Assembly (NCBI GenBank): GCA_963383645.1
Contig: OY726565.1
Span: 40,451,944-40,515,943 of the forward strand
From: Muscardinus avellanarius
Taxonomy: Eukaryota; Chordata; Mammalia; Rodentia; Gliridae
Direction of reading: 5' to 3'
DNA: 64,000 nucleotides
The translations under genes were made by a program, and so were the position numbers. Positions 19,545-30,866 of this stretch are shown here, piece by piece. Positions within the stretch are counted from its first letter, which is position 1; the number at the start of each line of letters is the position of its first letter. The notes below the pieces were generated by a model. It was given only the letters and a program-made list of their open reading frames with translations, did not search any database and was not told the DNA's origin.

Positions 19545-20515
19545 AGGGTTTTGATCAGGGATAGAATCTTCCCTTGTCGGTTGCCCATGGTCTTGGACAC
19601 AAACTTCATTACCATATATGCTTGCTGCTCTCTGTATACAAGTCTTTTTTTAGGGGGAAGATGCAGCTAGTGGAAAGGATTACATGAAGATCCATCTAAA
19701 TTAGGTCAGATATAATAGGTTCAGAAACCCATTTATAAATCTATCAGGGTCCTCTAAAAATTGATCCAATTTTTCCTTAAATTGGACTAACTTAGTAGTA
19801 GAAAAAGTAACATGTATTCTCAATATATTTTGTTCCCCATCTGCCACCTCCCAAAGCAGACACATATTTGAAGGTTTAGGATTAGTTGAATGATAAAATG
19901 TGCCACTTCTTGTTGTCAGCAGGGCTGGCTTCCTTTGGTAGTGGAGGATAGACAGACTGATAAGGAGATGGTGTGGAAGGAAGGGGGAATTGTGTAGCAT
20001 GGGGAGCAGAAGAATCTGTATAGCTTTACTCAGAGTTTTCTTTAGAAGGCTCTGAGGAAGCTGTTGTTTCTGCAGTTGCTAGAGGAGATCTGTTTGGATC
20101 ACTTAATAATAAATCCTTTATTGGGTTTCTCTTCTCCTTTTTTGATTTAAAGGGAGCATACACATAAAACAATTACAAGTAGAAACTGGGCATGGTGGCG
20201 CATGTGTATAATCCCAGCATTTGGGAGGCTGAGACAGGAGGATTGTGGTAAGGCCAGTCTCAGCTACTTACTGAGGGCCTTTGCAACTCAGTGAGACCCT
20301 GTTTCAAAATAAATTAAAAAAAAAAACAATAGGACTGGGGGTGTAGCTCTGAGGTAGAATGCCCCTCGGTTCCATTCCCAGTACTGCAAAAAAAAAAAAA
20401 AAAAAATTACAAGTTTCATGTAACTTTTTTGCCCAGCTCTTAACTACATTGTCAAAGATTCTTTTTCCAAATGAGGACAAATCTTGTGGAAGGGGACTCC
20501 AGTCCTCAACATATC

Positions 20516-20517
<2 letters not shown>
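19545..20517 (-). pseudogene. Endogenous gammaretrovirus-like gag (broken)
   Basis: Minus-strand translation of 19,701-20,000 has the start of a class I capsid: 'LWEVADGEQ', then 'VTFSTTKLVQFKEKL', 'FLEDPDRFI'. Upstream 20,406-20,517 and 20,010-20,185 give further matrix-like, charged sequence with stops. A SINE at 20,186-20,405 interrupts it. It is the 5'-most gene of the minus-strand provirus that continues to 4.3 kb. Confidence 0.8.
20176..20415 (+). mobile_element. SINE (A-type) in gag, with TSD
   Basis: Dimer 20,186-20,384 with A-rich tail. 'aattacaagt' on both sides (about 20,172-20,181 and 20,406-20,415). Confidence 0.9.
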
Positions 20518-20560
<43 letters not shown>

Positions 20561-20905
20561 CTGATGTTTGAACTCAGAGGCATTATACCTCTGAGCTACA
20601 CTCCCAGCCAGATTTTTTTTTTGGTGGTACTGAGGGTGGAACCCAGAGGCTTTCTACCTCCGGGCTATACTCCCAGAACTATTTTATATTTTATTGGGAA
20701 ACAGGGTCTCACTGAGTTGCTGAGAGCCTCACTAAGTAGCTGAGGCTGGCTTCGAACTTGTGCGATCCTCCTGTCTCAGCCTCCCAAGCGCAGGGATTAC
20801 AAGCGTGCGCCACCACGCCCGGCTGTGCCAGCCAGATTTTGTTTCTTATTTAGAAACAGGGTCTCACTAAGTTGTCAAAGCTGGCTTTGTACCTGCAATG
20901 CTTCT
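20518..20905 (-). mobile_element. (TG)n plus SINE with nested B-type SINE
   Basis: (TG)n at 20,518-20,560 adjoins the ID half of an old inverted SINE. A B-type inverted copy (20,619-20,824) sits in it, flanked by 'ccagccagatttt' (20,606-20,618 and 20,827-20,839). The left half of the host SINE continues to about 20,905. Confidence 0.9.
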
Positions 20906-21125
20906 ATTGACTTCAACATATATTTTTGTAGAGGAATGTAATTTAAACTATAATACACATTAAATTCAGAACTAATGTTTTTTGAATGAATGAATGAATG
21001 AATGAATGTTATTCAGAGCACCAGGAGAGGGACATCATTTCCCTATAGTGAGGAAATCCCCAGGAAAACAGTGGATACATATAAAAGCTCCTTAAGGCAA
21101 TTGTGTCACCTGAAGACTTCAAAAA
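20906..21125. other. Unassigned sequence with (GAAT)n
   Basis: About 220 bp with a short (GAAT)n run at 20,984-21,008. Possibly provirus leader or flank; no motif decides. Confidence 0.3.
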
Positions 21126-21329
21126 TCTCCAGGAAGAGCTGGGTTTGGTGCGCATGCTTGTAATCCCAGCACTTGGGAGGCTGAAACGGGAGGATCACAC
21201 AGGTTCGAAGCCATCCTCAGCTATTTAGTGAGGTTCTCAGCAATTTAGTGAGACCCTGTTTCCAAATAAAGTATAAAATAGGTCTGGGAGTATAGCCTGG
21301 AGGTAGAAAAGCCCCTGGGTTCCACCCCC

Positions 21330-21379
<50 letters not shown>

Positions 21380-21391
21380 CTCCAGGAAGAG
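21126..21391 (+). mobile_element. SINE (B-type) with (CA)n tail and TSD
   Basis: Dimer 21,138-21,333 passes into (CA)n (21,334-21,378). 'ctccaggaaga' lies on both sides (21,127-21,137 and 21,380-21,390), so the microsatellite is inside the insertion. Confidence 0.92.
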
Positions 21392-21411
21392 GAAGATGAA
21401 ATCATCTGTTG

Positions 21412-21560
21412 AGTCAAGGCATGGTTGCACATCCTTATAATCCCAGTACTTGGGAGACAGGAGATTCTCCTTGGGAGAATCACAGGTTTGAAGCCAGCCT
21501 TGGCAACTTGGGTAGGCCCTATACAACTTAGCGAGACCCTGTTTTCAATAAGTAATAAAA
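21412..21560 (+). mobile_element. Diverged SINE left half
   Basis: Old copy ('ggcatggttgcacatcc' to 'gcgagaccctgttttcaat') with a duplicated 'gggaga' stretch. Confidence 0.75.
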
Positions 21561-21666
21561 TCAGGCACAGTGAAAAGGATTGGGATAGAGATAATCTCTT
21601 GGGGAATAGCATCGACTAGAATGACTGCAGATGGATGTGAGAGGATAGACGAACATGGGAGTTGAA

Positions 21667-21884
21667 TTTTTTTGTGTGTGTGTGGTACTGGGGATGGAAC
21701 CTAGGGACATTCTACCTCAGAGGAACACCCCCAGCCCTATTTTTATTCTTTATTTCGAAACAGGGTCTCACTAGGTTGCAAAGGGCCTTACTAAGTAGTT
21801 GGGGCTGTCTTCCAACCTGGAGAATCTTCCTGTCTCAGCCTCTCAAATGCTGGAATTATAAGCATGCGCCACCATGCCTGGCTA
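21667..21884 (-). mobile_element. SINE (A-type), inverted
   Basis: 'ggtactggggatggaaccta' to 'ccaccatgcctggct'; complete dimer on the minus strand. Confidence 0.92.
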
Positions 21885-22044
21885 GAGTTTAATTTTTAGA
21901 TAGTAAAAGAAATGAACGTTCTGTAGATAACTAGTGAAGTGCTAATCATTTGGAATATTTATTGCTGTAAAATTTATTATCATGACATCAATCAAGAGAA
22001 CCTAAATTTCCAGTATATTGGGGAATTGGTCTAATAGTTACTAA

Positions 22045-22384
22045 ACTGAGCATGGTGGCATATGGCTGTAATCCCAGTACTTGGGAGGTTGAGAATGGAG
22101 GATTGGAGATTCGAAGCCAGCCTCAGCAATTTAGTGAGGCCCTTTGCAACTAAGTGAGACCTTGTTTCAAAATAAAGAATAAGGCAGGGTGTGGTGGTGC
22201 ATGCTTGTAATCCCTGTGCTTGGGAGGCTGAGACATGAGTATTACACAGGTTCAAAGCCAGCTTCAGCTACTTAGTGAGGTTCTCTGCAATTTAGTGAGA
22301 TCTTGTTTGGAAATAAAGTATAAAATAGGTCTGGGAGGATAGCCCAGAGGTAGAAAAGCTCCTCGGTTCCACCTCCATTACCAC

Positions 22385-22425
<41 letters not shown>

Positions 22426-22655
22426 AGGAGTGTTGGTGCATGCTTGTAATCCCAGGATTCGGGAGGCGGAATCTGGAGGATCGCAGTTCATGGACAGCCT
22501 GTGCTATTAGTGAGGCCCTTTGCAACTCAGTGAGACCCTGTTTCAAAAATAAAAAGACTAAAAAATAGAGCTGGGGTGTAGCTTGGAAGTTCAATGCCCC
22601 TGGGTTCCATCTCTGGTACTGAAAAAAAAAAAAAGGATAAAAATAGGGCTGGGAT
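22045..22655 (+). mobile_element. Cluster of three forward SINEs
   Basis: Left half (22,045-22,183), B-type dimer (22,184-22,421) with A36 tail, and A-type dimer (22,425-22,636) with A13 tail. A stub 'agggctgggatc' at 22,644-22,656 may be the ID half of the first. Confidence 0.88.
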
Positions 22656-22854
22656 CATGTTCTCTCTGGTTCTCTGTTTCTAAGAACTTATGTGACTATA
22701 TTATATCAACCTAGTCATCCCAACTAATTGACCCATATCAGCATCTTAATTTGAATCCCAGCTGCAAATTTCCTTTTGCAACATATTCAGAGGTTCTAGA
22801 CATTTGGATGCAGACTTCTTTAGGAGCTATTATTCTTCCTATAACAAACTTTTT

Positions 22855-23063
22855 TTGTGTTTGTGTGGTTCTGGGGATGGAACCCAGGGGTGTTCTACCT
22901 CCAAGCTACACCCCAGCCCTATTTTTCATTCTTTATTTTGAAATAGTGTCTCACTAAGTTGCAGAAGGCCTCACTAAGTAGCTGAGGCTGTCTGCAAACC
23001 CAGATCCTCCTGTCTCAGTTTCCCAAATGCTGGGATTACAAGCGTGTGCCACCACACCCAGCT
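22855..23063 (-). mobile_element. SINE (A-type), inverted
   Basis: Complete inverted dimer from 'gtggttctggggatggaacc' to 'ccaccacacccagct'. Confidence 0.92.
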
Positions 23064-23160
23064 ATGACAAACTCTTGGCATAGAATCTTGGACATAAAAT
23101 TTAATGAAATATTATTGTTATTTCTTTGTTACTTTATAAAGAATAAAATGTCTGAGGCTA

Positions 23161-23280
23161 AAAAAAAAAAAAAAAAAAAGGGCTGGGGAGTTAAAATGCC
23201 CCTGGGTTTCATCACCAGTACCTCAATGCCCCTGGGTTTCATCACCAGTACCTCAAAAATAAAATAAAATAAATAAAAAT
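23161..23280 (+). mobile_element. ID-half fragment with internal 33-bp duplication
   Basis: After A19, an ID half whose end ('aatgcccctgggtttcatca' through 'ccagtacctc') occurs twice in direct tandem (about 23,196-23,228 and 23,226-23,256). Confidence 0.85.
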
Positions 23281-23336
23281 ATTTAATGCATATTTTCTAT
23301 AGAAAATAGACATGACCTAAAAATATCCATTATAGT

Positions 23337-23535
23337 GTTGCCATCTGTGGTGGTGCACGCTTTTAATCCCAGCAGTCGGGAGACAGGAGGATCACAGTTT
23401 GCAGAGAGCCTCAGCTACTGAGTGAGGTGCTTTGCAACTCAGTGAGACCCTGTTTCAAAATAAAGAATAAAAAATAGGGCTGGGGGTGTAGCTTGGAGGT
23501 AGAATGCCCCTGGGTTCCACCCCCAGTACAAAAAA
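23337..23535 (+). mobile_element. SINE (A-type)
   Basis: Complete dimer ending 'cacccccagtac' plus A8. Confidence 0.9.
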
Positions 23536-23850
23536 AATCCACTAGTCACTTCTACTCATCAGAGTGTTTAAGATGGCATGTGAGCCATGGGAGCTGGCTC
23601 TCCAACATTCGTTCTACTCTCCTGCAGTGTCAGTTACAGCAGTGGCATTTGCCCACAATCAGTGGGCTAGAAATAGATACATAATCTAGTCCTGGTAATG
23701 AGGGGACAGGGATTTTTGGAAGAGGTTTCCTCATTCCTAAAAAGAAATAAAAGTGAGAAATGATAATCTCTCCTTTTCTCTAGATAATGCTCTTTCTGAA
23801 TATAATGTCTAGAACTGCCGTTGCCAGGTGTTTTTTTTTTGTTTTATCTT
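23536..23850. other. Unassigned unique sequence
   Basis: About 315 bp, mixed composition, no recognised repeat or gene. Confidence 0.4.
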
Positions 23851-24805
23851 TTTTTTCTGTGTATATGTATGTATGTATGTATGTGTGTATGTGTATGTAT
23901 GTGTTACTGAAGATTGAACCCAGAGGAATCTACCTGTGAGTTACATTCCCAGCCCTACTTGTATTTTTATTTATTTATATATTTTTGTGGTACTGAGGAT
24001 GGAACCCAGGGGCATTCAACCTTCGAGCTACTGCCCCTGCCCTATTTTTATTCTTTATTTATTGAAACAGAGTCTCACTAAGTTACAGAGTGCTTCACTA
24101 AGTAGCTGACGCTGTCCACGAACCACGAGCCTTCTTTCTCAGCCTCCCAAATGCTGGGATTACAAGTATGCGCCACCATGCCAGGCTTCTACTTTGTTTT
24201 ATTTATTTATTTATCTATTTATTTATTTATCTATTTATTTATTTGGCCTGGGAACGGAACCCAGGGGAATTCAACTTCCGAGCTCCACACCCTGTCCTAT
24301 TTTTTATTCTTTAATTTGAAATAGGGTCTCACTAAGTTGTGGAGGGCCTCAGGAACCTTGATCCTCCTGTCTCAGCCTCCTGAATGCTGGGATTACAAAT
24401 GTGCGCCACTACACCTGGCTCCTACTTTATTTTTAATGTTTAATTTTTTTTTTGGTGTGTGGTACTGAGATGAAAGCCAGGGCATTATACTTCTGAGTTA
24501 CATCCCCCCCACACACACTGTACTTTTTTTTTTAAACAATATCTCATGAAGTTGCAGAGGGCTTCACTAAATTGTTGAGGCTATCCTTGAACCTGTAATC
24601 AATCTTGTTTTAGCCTCCCAAGTACTGGGATTATAAGTGTGGGCCACTACACCTGGCTATTACTTTATTTTTTATTTTGAAACAATATCTCACTAAGTTG
24701 TGGAGGACCTTGTTAAGTTGCTGCACCTGGCTTCAAACCAGCGATCCTCCTGTCTCAGCTTTCCAAATATTGGATTACAGTTGTACACTACCATGCCCAG
24801 TCCTT
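23851..24805 (-). mobile_element. Nest of inverted SINEs, four or more layers
   Basis: A (TATG)n-flanked ID half (23,895-23,970) is followed by an A-type dimer (23,972-24,187), an (ATTT)n/(ATCT)n tail with another dimer (24,198-24,420), an older ID/left half (24,425-24,658) and a last left half (24,660-24,805). All are minus strand and increasingly diverged. Confidence 0.85.
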
Positions 24806-24941
24806 GCTGTGACTATAAACCATCCTGAGGGCAAGATTTGTAGACTCAGAATGGTGAAGTGAAAAAATGGAACAATGAAACGAATCAGTTTCTGTTTTAA
24901 TGAAAAGGACCCCATGCATAGTTTTAAGCTTTGTTCTTACT

Positions 24942-25370
24942 TTTTTTTTTTTTTTGTACTAGGAATTGAACCCAGGGGCATTCTACCTCTGAGTTATACC
25001 ACCAGTCCTATTTTTATTTTTTAATTTTTTTTGTGGTACAAGGGATGGAACCCAGTAGCATCCTACTTCCGAGCTACACCCTCAGCTCTATTTTTTATTC
25101 TTTATTTTTGAAACAGGGTCTCACTGAGTCACAAAGGGCCTCACTATGTAGCTGAGGCTGTCTGTGAACCGCAATCCTCCTGTCTCAGCCTCCCAAATGC
25201 TGGGATTACAAGTATTTGCTACCACGCCAGGCTTATTTTTTATTTTGAAACAGGGTCTCACTAAGTTGTGGAGGACCTCATGTGGCTGAGGATGTCTGAG
25301 AACCTGTGATCCTCCTATCTCAGCCTCTCAAGTACCAGGGTTATAGGTGTATGCTATTGTGCCTAGCTGA
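24942..25370 (-). mobile_element. Inverted SINE with a nested A-type SINE
   Basis: Host ID half 24,942-25,020 and left half 25,236-25,370. The nested dimer is at 25,021-25,235. Confidence 0.88.
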
Positions 25371-25473
25371 GATTGCATTTGTTGGAATTCAAAGTGGTAT
25401 GTTTTGGAAAGTTTCATCAAGTTTAATCATTTGCTATTTGAAAAATATTACAAAGAAGATGATGTCTAATTCA

Positions 25474-25477
<4 letters not shown>

Positions 25478-25532
<55 letters not shown>

Positions 25533-25605
25533 GAAAGAGTGTGTGTGTGTCACTGAAGGTTGACTCCAGGGGCATTCTACCTTGGAACTATTTCCCTAGC
25601 ACTTT
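25478..25605. repeat. (GA)n/(TG)n next to inverted ID half
   Basis: (GA)n at 25,478-25,530, then 'gtgtgtgtgt' and a minus-strand ID half ('actgaaggttgactccaggg'). The dinucleotide run lies at the tail end of the SINE. Confidence 0.88.
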
Positions 25606-25668
25606 TTTTTTTTTTTTTTAACAAACGCAAATCCTTTTAATGTTTATGACTGGTAACACCAGAACCTA

Positions 25669-25881
25669 ATTTTCATTTTCTTTTTTTTGGGGGGGGGAGG
25701 TGGTACTGGGGATGGAATCCTTCTACCTCTGGGCTACACTCCCAGACCAATTTTATATTTTATTTGGAAACAGGGTCTCTTAAACCAGCGAGGCTGGGTT
25801 CGAATCTGCGTGATCCTCCTGTCTCTGCCTCCCAAGTGCGGGGATTACAAGTATGCCCACGCCCGGCTCTTATTTTCATTT
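25669..25881 (-). mobile_element. SINE (C/B-type), inverted, with TSD
   Basis: Dimer 25,681-25,868 with T8G9 at the tail side. 'attttcatttt' flanks both sides (about 25,670-25,680 and 25,871-25,881). Confidence 0.9.
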
Positions 25882-25975
25882 TGATACCTCAACAGTCAAG
25901 CCCCAGTCAATACTGGATATTGTTAAATCTGTGCACAACACAAACTGAGTAGAAATCTATTTAGGTATTTTATTT

Positions 25976-26452
25976 AAAACATGCTTTTAAGCCGGGTGTG
26001 GTGGCGCATGCTTGTAATCCCAGCATTTGGGAGGCTGAGACAGAGGATCGCAGTTTGAGGACAGACTCAGCTACTACTTAGTGATTCCCTCTGCAACTCA
26101 GTGAGACCCTGTTTCAAAATAAAGAGTAAATTGGGCTGGAAGTGTAGCTTGGAGGGAGAATGCCCGTGGGTTCCATTCCCAGTACCACCAAAAAAAAAAA
26201 AAAAAAAAAAATTAAACATGCTTTTAAGCCGGAAGTGGTGGCGCAGGCTTGTAATCCCAGCATTCGGGAGGCTGAGACCCGAGGATCGTGGTTCGTGGAC
26301 AGCCTCAGCAATTTAGTGAGGCCCTCTGCAATTCAGTGAGACCCTTTTTCAAAATAAAGAATGAAAAATAGGGCAGGGGTGTAGCTCGGAGGTCAAATGC
26401 CCCTGAGTTCCATCCCTAGACCTGCAAAACAGAAACAAAAACATGCTTTTAC
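25976..26452 (+). mobile_element. Two A-type SINEs sharing one target (triple repeat)
   Basis: 'aaacatgctttta' occurs three times: 25,978-25,990, 26,214-26,226 and 26,439-26,451. Between them are two complete A-type dimers (25,991-26,210 and 26,228-26,432). The second SINE entered the duplicated target of the first. Confidence 0.93.
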
Positions 26453-26760
26453 CTATTTGAATACTCAAGAGTTACTCTGAAGTCAATATTGACAGTGGTT
26501 TATACCTATTAAAGATGTTATTCAACCTCATAAGTTAATGTTCATGTCAGGTAGATGAGACTAAGTTAAACTACAAGTCAGATAGTTTGCTAGGCAACTA
26601 TTATAGCCATGATTACTTCGATGTGATGTGTAAACCAGTGGCTATTTTTCAATAAAGTAAAAAAAAAAAAATTCCATCATGTATAGTTTACAGGCCTTTA
26701 AAGTGATATCTTTAAAAGCTGGATGTTCAAGAAGATTCAATGAACAATTAAATCTTGGCA

Positions 26761-26970
26761 TTTTTGTGTGTATGTGACATTAGGGGTGGAACCCAGGGGC
26801 TTTCTACCTCAGGGCTATACTCTCAGAGCTATTTTATACTTTATTTGGAAACAGGGTCTCACTAAGTTGCTGAGAGCCTAAGTAGCTGAGGCTGGCTTTG
26901 AACCTGTGCGATCATCCTGTCTCAGCTTCCCAAGTGCTGGGATTACAGGCGTGTGCCACTATGCCTGGCT
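26761..26970 (-). mobile_element. SINE (B-type), inverted
   Basis: From 'ttttgtgtgtatgtgacatt' (tail side) to 'ccactatgcctggct'. Confidence 0.92.
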
Positions 26971-26990
26971 TGGCTCCCCCAGTACTTTTT

Positions 26991-27059
<69 letters not shown>

Positions 27060-27235
27060 TTCATTTTTTTGTGGGTCTGTCTGGGAATGGAAACCAAGGG
27101 CATTTGACCTCTGAATTATACCCCTAGCCCTATTTTTTATTCTATATTTTGAAGCAGTGTCTCACTGAGTTGCAAAGGGCCTCACTAAGTAACTCGAAGG
27201 TAAAATGCCCCTGGGTTCCATCCCCAGTACTGCAA

Positions 27236-27279
<44 letters not shown>

Positions 27280-27280
27280 T
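26991..27280. mobile_element. (CTTT)n, inverted SINE part joined to forward ID half and (AAGT)n
   Basis: (CTTT)n at 26,997-27,057, then a minus-strand ID half and partial left half (27,065-27,196). At 'aagtaactcgaaggtaaaat' (27,187-27,206) it joins a plus-strand ID half ending 'cccagtactgc' at 27,233, followed by (AAGT)n to 27,279. The join is a rearrangement, not an insertion. Confidence 0.85.
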
Positions 27281-27404
27281 AAAACCTTTCTTATATTGAG
27301 GTAAATTATACTTACTTTTTTGAGTGTTTTAAAAATCATGAATATACTGAATTTTATTAAGTCATTTTTCTGCACCTAGTGAGGGTATATGCTTTTAATT
27401 AATT

Positions 27405-27958
27405 AATTTTTTGTGTGTGGTACTGGGGGTGGAACCCATGGACCTTCTACCTCTGGGCTACACTCCCAGACTTCTTTATATTTTATTTGAAAACAAGGTC
27501 TCATTAAGTTGCTGAGAGCCTCACTAAGTATCTGAGGTTGGCTTCAAACCTGTGTGATCCTCCTGTCTCAGCCTCCTAAATACTGGGATTATAAGCATGT
27601 GCCACCACGCCCAGCTTAGTTTTATTTTAATATTTTTCAGTACTGGGGATGAAACCCAGGAGCATTCTACCACTGAGCTACAGTCCCTATTTTTTATTCT
27701 TTATTTTGAAACAGGGTCTCACTGAGTTGCAAAGGGCCTCACTAAGTAGCTGAGGCTGTCTGTGACCCGTGATCCTCCAGTCAGCCTCCCAAATGCTGAG
27801 ATTACAAATGTGTGCCTGGGTTATTCTTTATTTTTGAAACAGGGTCTCATTTAATTGCAGAGGGTCTCACAAGTTGCTGATGCTGGCTGAGAACCTGAGA
27901 TCCTCCTGTCTCAGCCTCCCAAGTAGTGGGATTACAACAGTGTGCCACCATGCCTGGC
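27405..27958 (-). mobile_element. Three inverted SINE units
   Basis: B-type dimer (27,408-27,616), A-type dimer truncated at its left end (27,635-27,822), and a left half (27,823-27,958). Confidence 0.88.
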
Positions 27959-28652
27959 TGAGTATATGATTTTTAATCCTTTATTCTGTTGATGAGATGT
28001 ATTATTGATTTGCATGTTGAATCACCTTTATATACCTACAACAAATCCCACTTGATCATGGTTTATAATCTTTTTTATGTGCTCAATGCTCTACAGGTTC
28101 AGTCTTCTTTAGAAGTGAACTACAAAAGATGACCCCTGTAGTTAGAATTTTAGTGTTATTATTACCAAATGATAATTTGTGCATAATAAAATGTCTTTTC
28201 TATTATTCCATTGCTTTTATGAAGAGACCTAGAATCAATCAAGTTATTGTAACTAACAAGATAAAGTTCTCAAAAAGGTTAGATTGTATTGTATTTGAAT
28301 GGGATTTTAGGAGACTAAATTCTCATTTCCTATTATAACTGACAGACTCGGCTACATGGTATTCTGGGACCTCTGCAGTGGACTGTGGGAGGATGCCAGG
28401 AAGATAGCACTCAAGGCAACTAGGCCAAGGATTCTGGGTCTCATAGAGAAGATATCCTATTTCCCTGCCCCAACATGATCCCTAACATTTCCAAAACTTC
28501 AATGCAAATTTGGACTTCATATCCAAATATGCAGGACCAGTGGTGTGGGCAAGACCAGAGGCAGTGGCAATATTCAATTAAGACAGTTTTAAGTAGTATA
28601 CCATTAAGTACTGTTGAGAATAAGCAGGTTAACCTAGTAGGCTGAGATTAAA
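27959..28652. other. Unassigned unique sequence
   Basis: About 690 bp. The first half is AT-rich with short open frames (28,129-28,338) that match nothing I know. 28,340-28,600 is GC-richer and could be an old LTR piece, without proof. Confidence 0.4.
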
Positions 28653-29147
28653 ATAAAGGCACTAATTTTTTTTTTTTTTTTTTTTTTTTTTTTGGTGGTA
28701 CCAGGAATGGAACCCAGGGGCTTTCTGCCTCTAAGCTACACGTCCAGATCTATTTAATATTTTATTTGACCCAGGCATGGTGGCGCACGCTTGTAATCCC
28801 CGCGCTTGGGAGGCTGAGACAGGAGGATCGCACAGGTTCAAAGCCAGCCTCAGCTACTTAGTGAGGCTCTCAGCAACTTAGTGAGACCCTGTTTCCAAAT
28901 AAAATATAAAATAGGTCTGGGAGTATAGCCTGGAGGTAGAAAGCCCCTGGGTTCCACCTCCAGCACCACCAAAAAAAATTTTTTTTTTATTTGGGAACAG
29001 GGTCTCACTAAGTTGCTGAGAGCCTCACTAAGTAGCAGAGGTTGGCTTCGAACCTGCGCGATCCTCCTGTGCGATCCTCCTGTCTCAGCCTCCCAAGTAC
29101 TGGGTTTACAAACGTGCACCACCATGCCTGGCTAAAGGCACTAATTG
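28653..29147. mobile_element. Inverted SINE holding a forward B-type SINE
   Basis: The host inverted copy (28,666-28,768 and 28,977-29,134) is flanked by 'aaaggcactaatt' (28,653-28,665 and 29,135-29,147). The forward copy (28,769-28,976) has target 'attttatttg' on both sides. Opposite orientation gives near-complementary arms. 'gcgatcctcctgt' is tandemly doubled at 29,057-29,083. Confidence 0.92.
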
Positions 29148-29310
29148 TAACTGGAGAACTGGTGAAAAAGCTACACTAACAGCCAAAAGCTATTTTACAC
29201 ACACTGGGCAAGCAACAAGGATTATAAGGTGTTACTTGGTTTCAAGAACACTTTATTTGGAATCTAAGCACAGTGGATACTGGGTTCCTGGCAATAGAAT
29301 TGCATTTATT

Positions 29311-29517
29311 ATCTTACTGGGGACTGAACCCAGGGAAATTCTGCCTCCAAGCTATACCTTCAGCCCTTTTTATTTTGTTTTGATGTAGGATCTCACTAGA
29401 TTGCTGAGAATCTTGCTAAGTTGCTGAAGCTGGTCTCGAACCTGTGATCCTATCTCAGCCTCCTAAGAACTTAATTCCCAAGTAAAGGATTACAGGCATG
29501 TACCACCACGCCTGGCT
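29311..29517 (-). mobile_element. Old inverted SINE
   Basis: Diverged dimer with 'gatgtaggatctcactagatt' and a small insertion before 'ggattacaggcatg'. Confidence 0.8.
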
Positions 29518-29551
29518 CAGATCTAATTTTAGAAAGCACCAAATAGTAGGT

Positions 29552-29795
29552 TTGGCCCTATTATTAATATATATATATATTATTAATATATATATATATA
29601 TATTTTTGGGGGGGTGGAACCCAGAGGCTTTCTATCTCCGGGCTATACTCCCAGACCCATTTTATATTTTATTTGGAAACAGGGTCTCACTAAGTAGCTG
29701 AGGCTGGCTTCGAACCTGTGCGATCCTCCTGTCTCTGCCTCCCAAGCGTGGGGATTACAAGTGTGCGCCACCACGCCCGGCTGGCCCTAATATAT
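29552..29795 (-). mobile_element. SINE (B-type), inverted, with (TA)n tail
   Basis: (TA)n with an internal repeat 'tattaatatatatatat' (29,563-29,604) adjoins the SINE tail. The dimer runs 29,605-29,782. A 'ggccct(a)at' target repeat lies on both sides. Confidence 0.85.
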
Positions 29796-29898
29796 TTTAA
29801 GATTATCTGGAGCCTGGTGTAATGCAATAAGAAAAATTCCTATGGGCTAAGTTTACTAAAGCCAGATGTATAAATTCTTTCAACCTCTAAAAAGTATT

Positions 29899-30114
29899 TT
29901 TTTTGTGTGTGTGTGTGGTACTGGGGATGGAACCCAGAGGCTTTCTACCTGCGGGCTAGACTCCCAGACCTACTTTACATTTTATTTGGAAACAGGGTTT
30001 CACTAAGTTGCTGAGAGCTTCACTAAGTAGCTGAGGCTGGCTTCGAACCTGTGCAATCCTCCTGTCTCAGCCTCCCAAGCACAGGGATTACAAGCGTGTG
30101 CCACCATGCCTGGC
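29899..30114 (-). mobile_element. SINE (B-type), inverted
   Basis: Complete inverted dimer from 'gtgtgtgtgtggtactgggg' to 'ccaccatgcctggct'. Confidence 0.93.
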
Positions 30115-30216
30115 TTAAAAAACTAGTTTGCAGCAAGCATATTTCATTACCAAGTATCTTTAGGCCTTTAAAGTTTTGAGTGTCTCAAGAATTTTCTAGG
30201 TTGCAGATACATTCTG

Positions 30217-30455
30217 GAGGGTAAATTTCTCTTCTTTTCTTTCTTTAAAAATTTTTCTTTAAATTTCTTTAAATTTTTTTAAAATTTGGAAACAGGGTCT
30301 CCTAAGCCAGTGCGCGCGGCTGGCTTCGAACCTGCGCGATCCTCCTGTGTCTGCCTCCCAAGTGCAGGGATTACAAGCGTGCGCCACCACACCCATCTTA
30401 TTCTTTCTTTCTTTCCTTCCTTCCTTCCTTCCTTCCTTCCTTCCTTCCTTCCTTC

Positions 30456-30510
<55 letters not shown>

Positions 30511-30823
30511 TCGTGGTACTGGGGTTCCTGGCAGCCTTTCTACCTTCGGGCTACACTCCCAGACCAATTTTTTAAATTTTGGAAACAGGGTCTCTTAAAC
30601 CAGGGCGGCTGGCTTCGAATCTGCATGATCCTCCTGTCTCCGCCTCCCAAGAGTGGGGATTACAAGCATGGGCCACCGCTTATTCTTTATTTTGAAACAA
30701 GGCCTCACTGAGTTGTGGAGGGCCTCACTAAGTAGCTGAGGCTATCCGTGAACCATGATCCTCCATTCTCAGCCTCCCAAAAGCTGGGATTACAAGCATG
30801 CGCCACCACGCCCGGCTCAGCCC

Positions 30824-30866
<43 letters not shown>

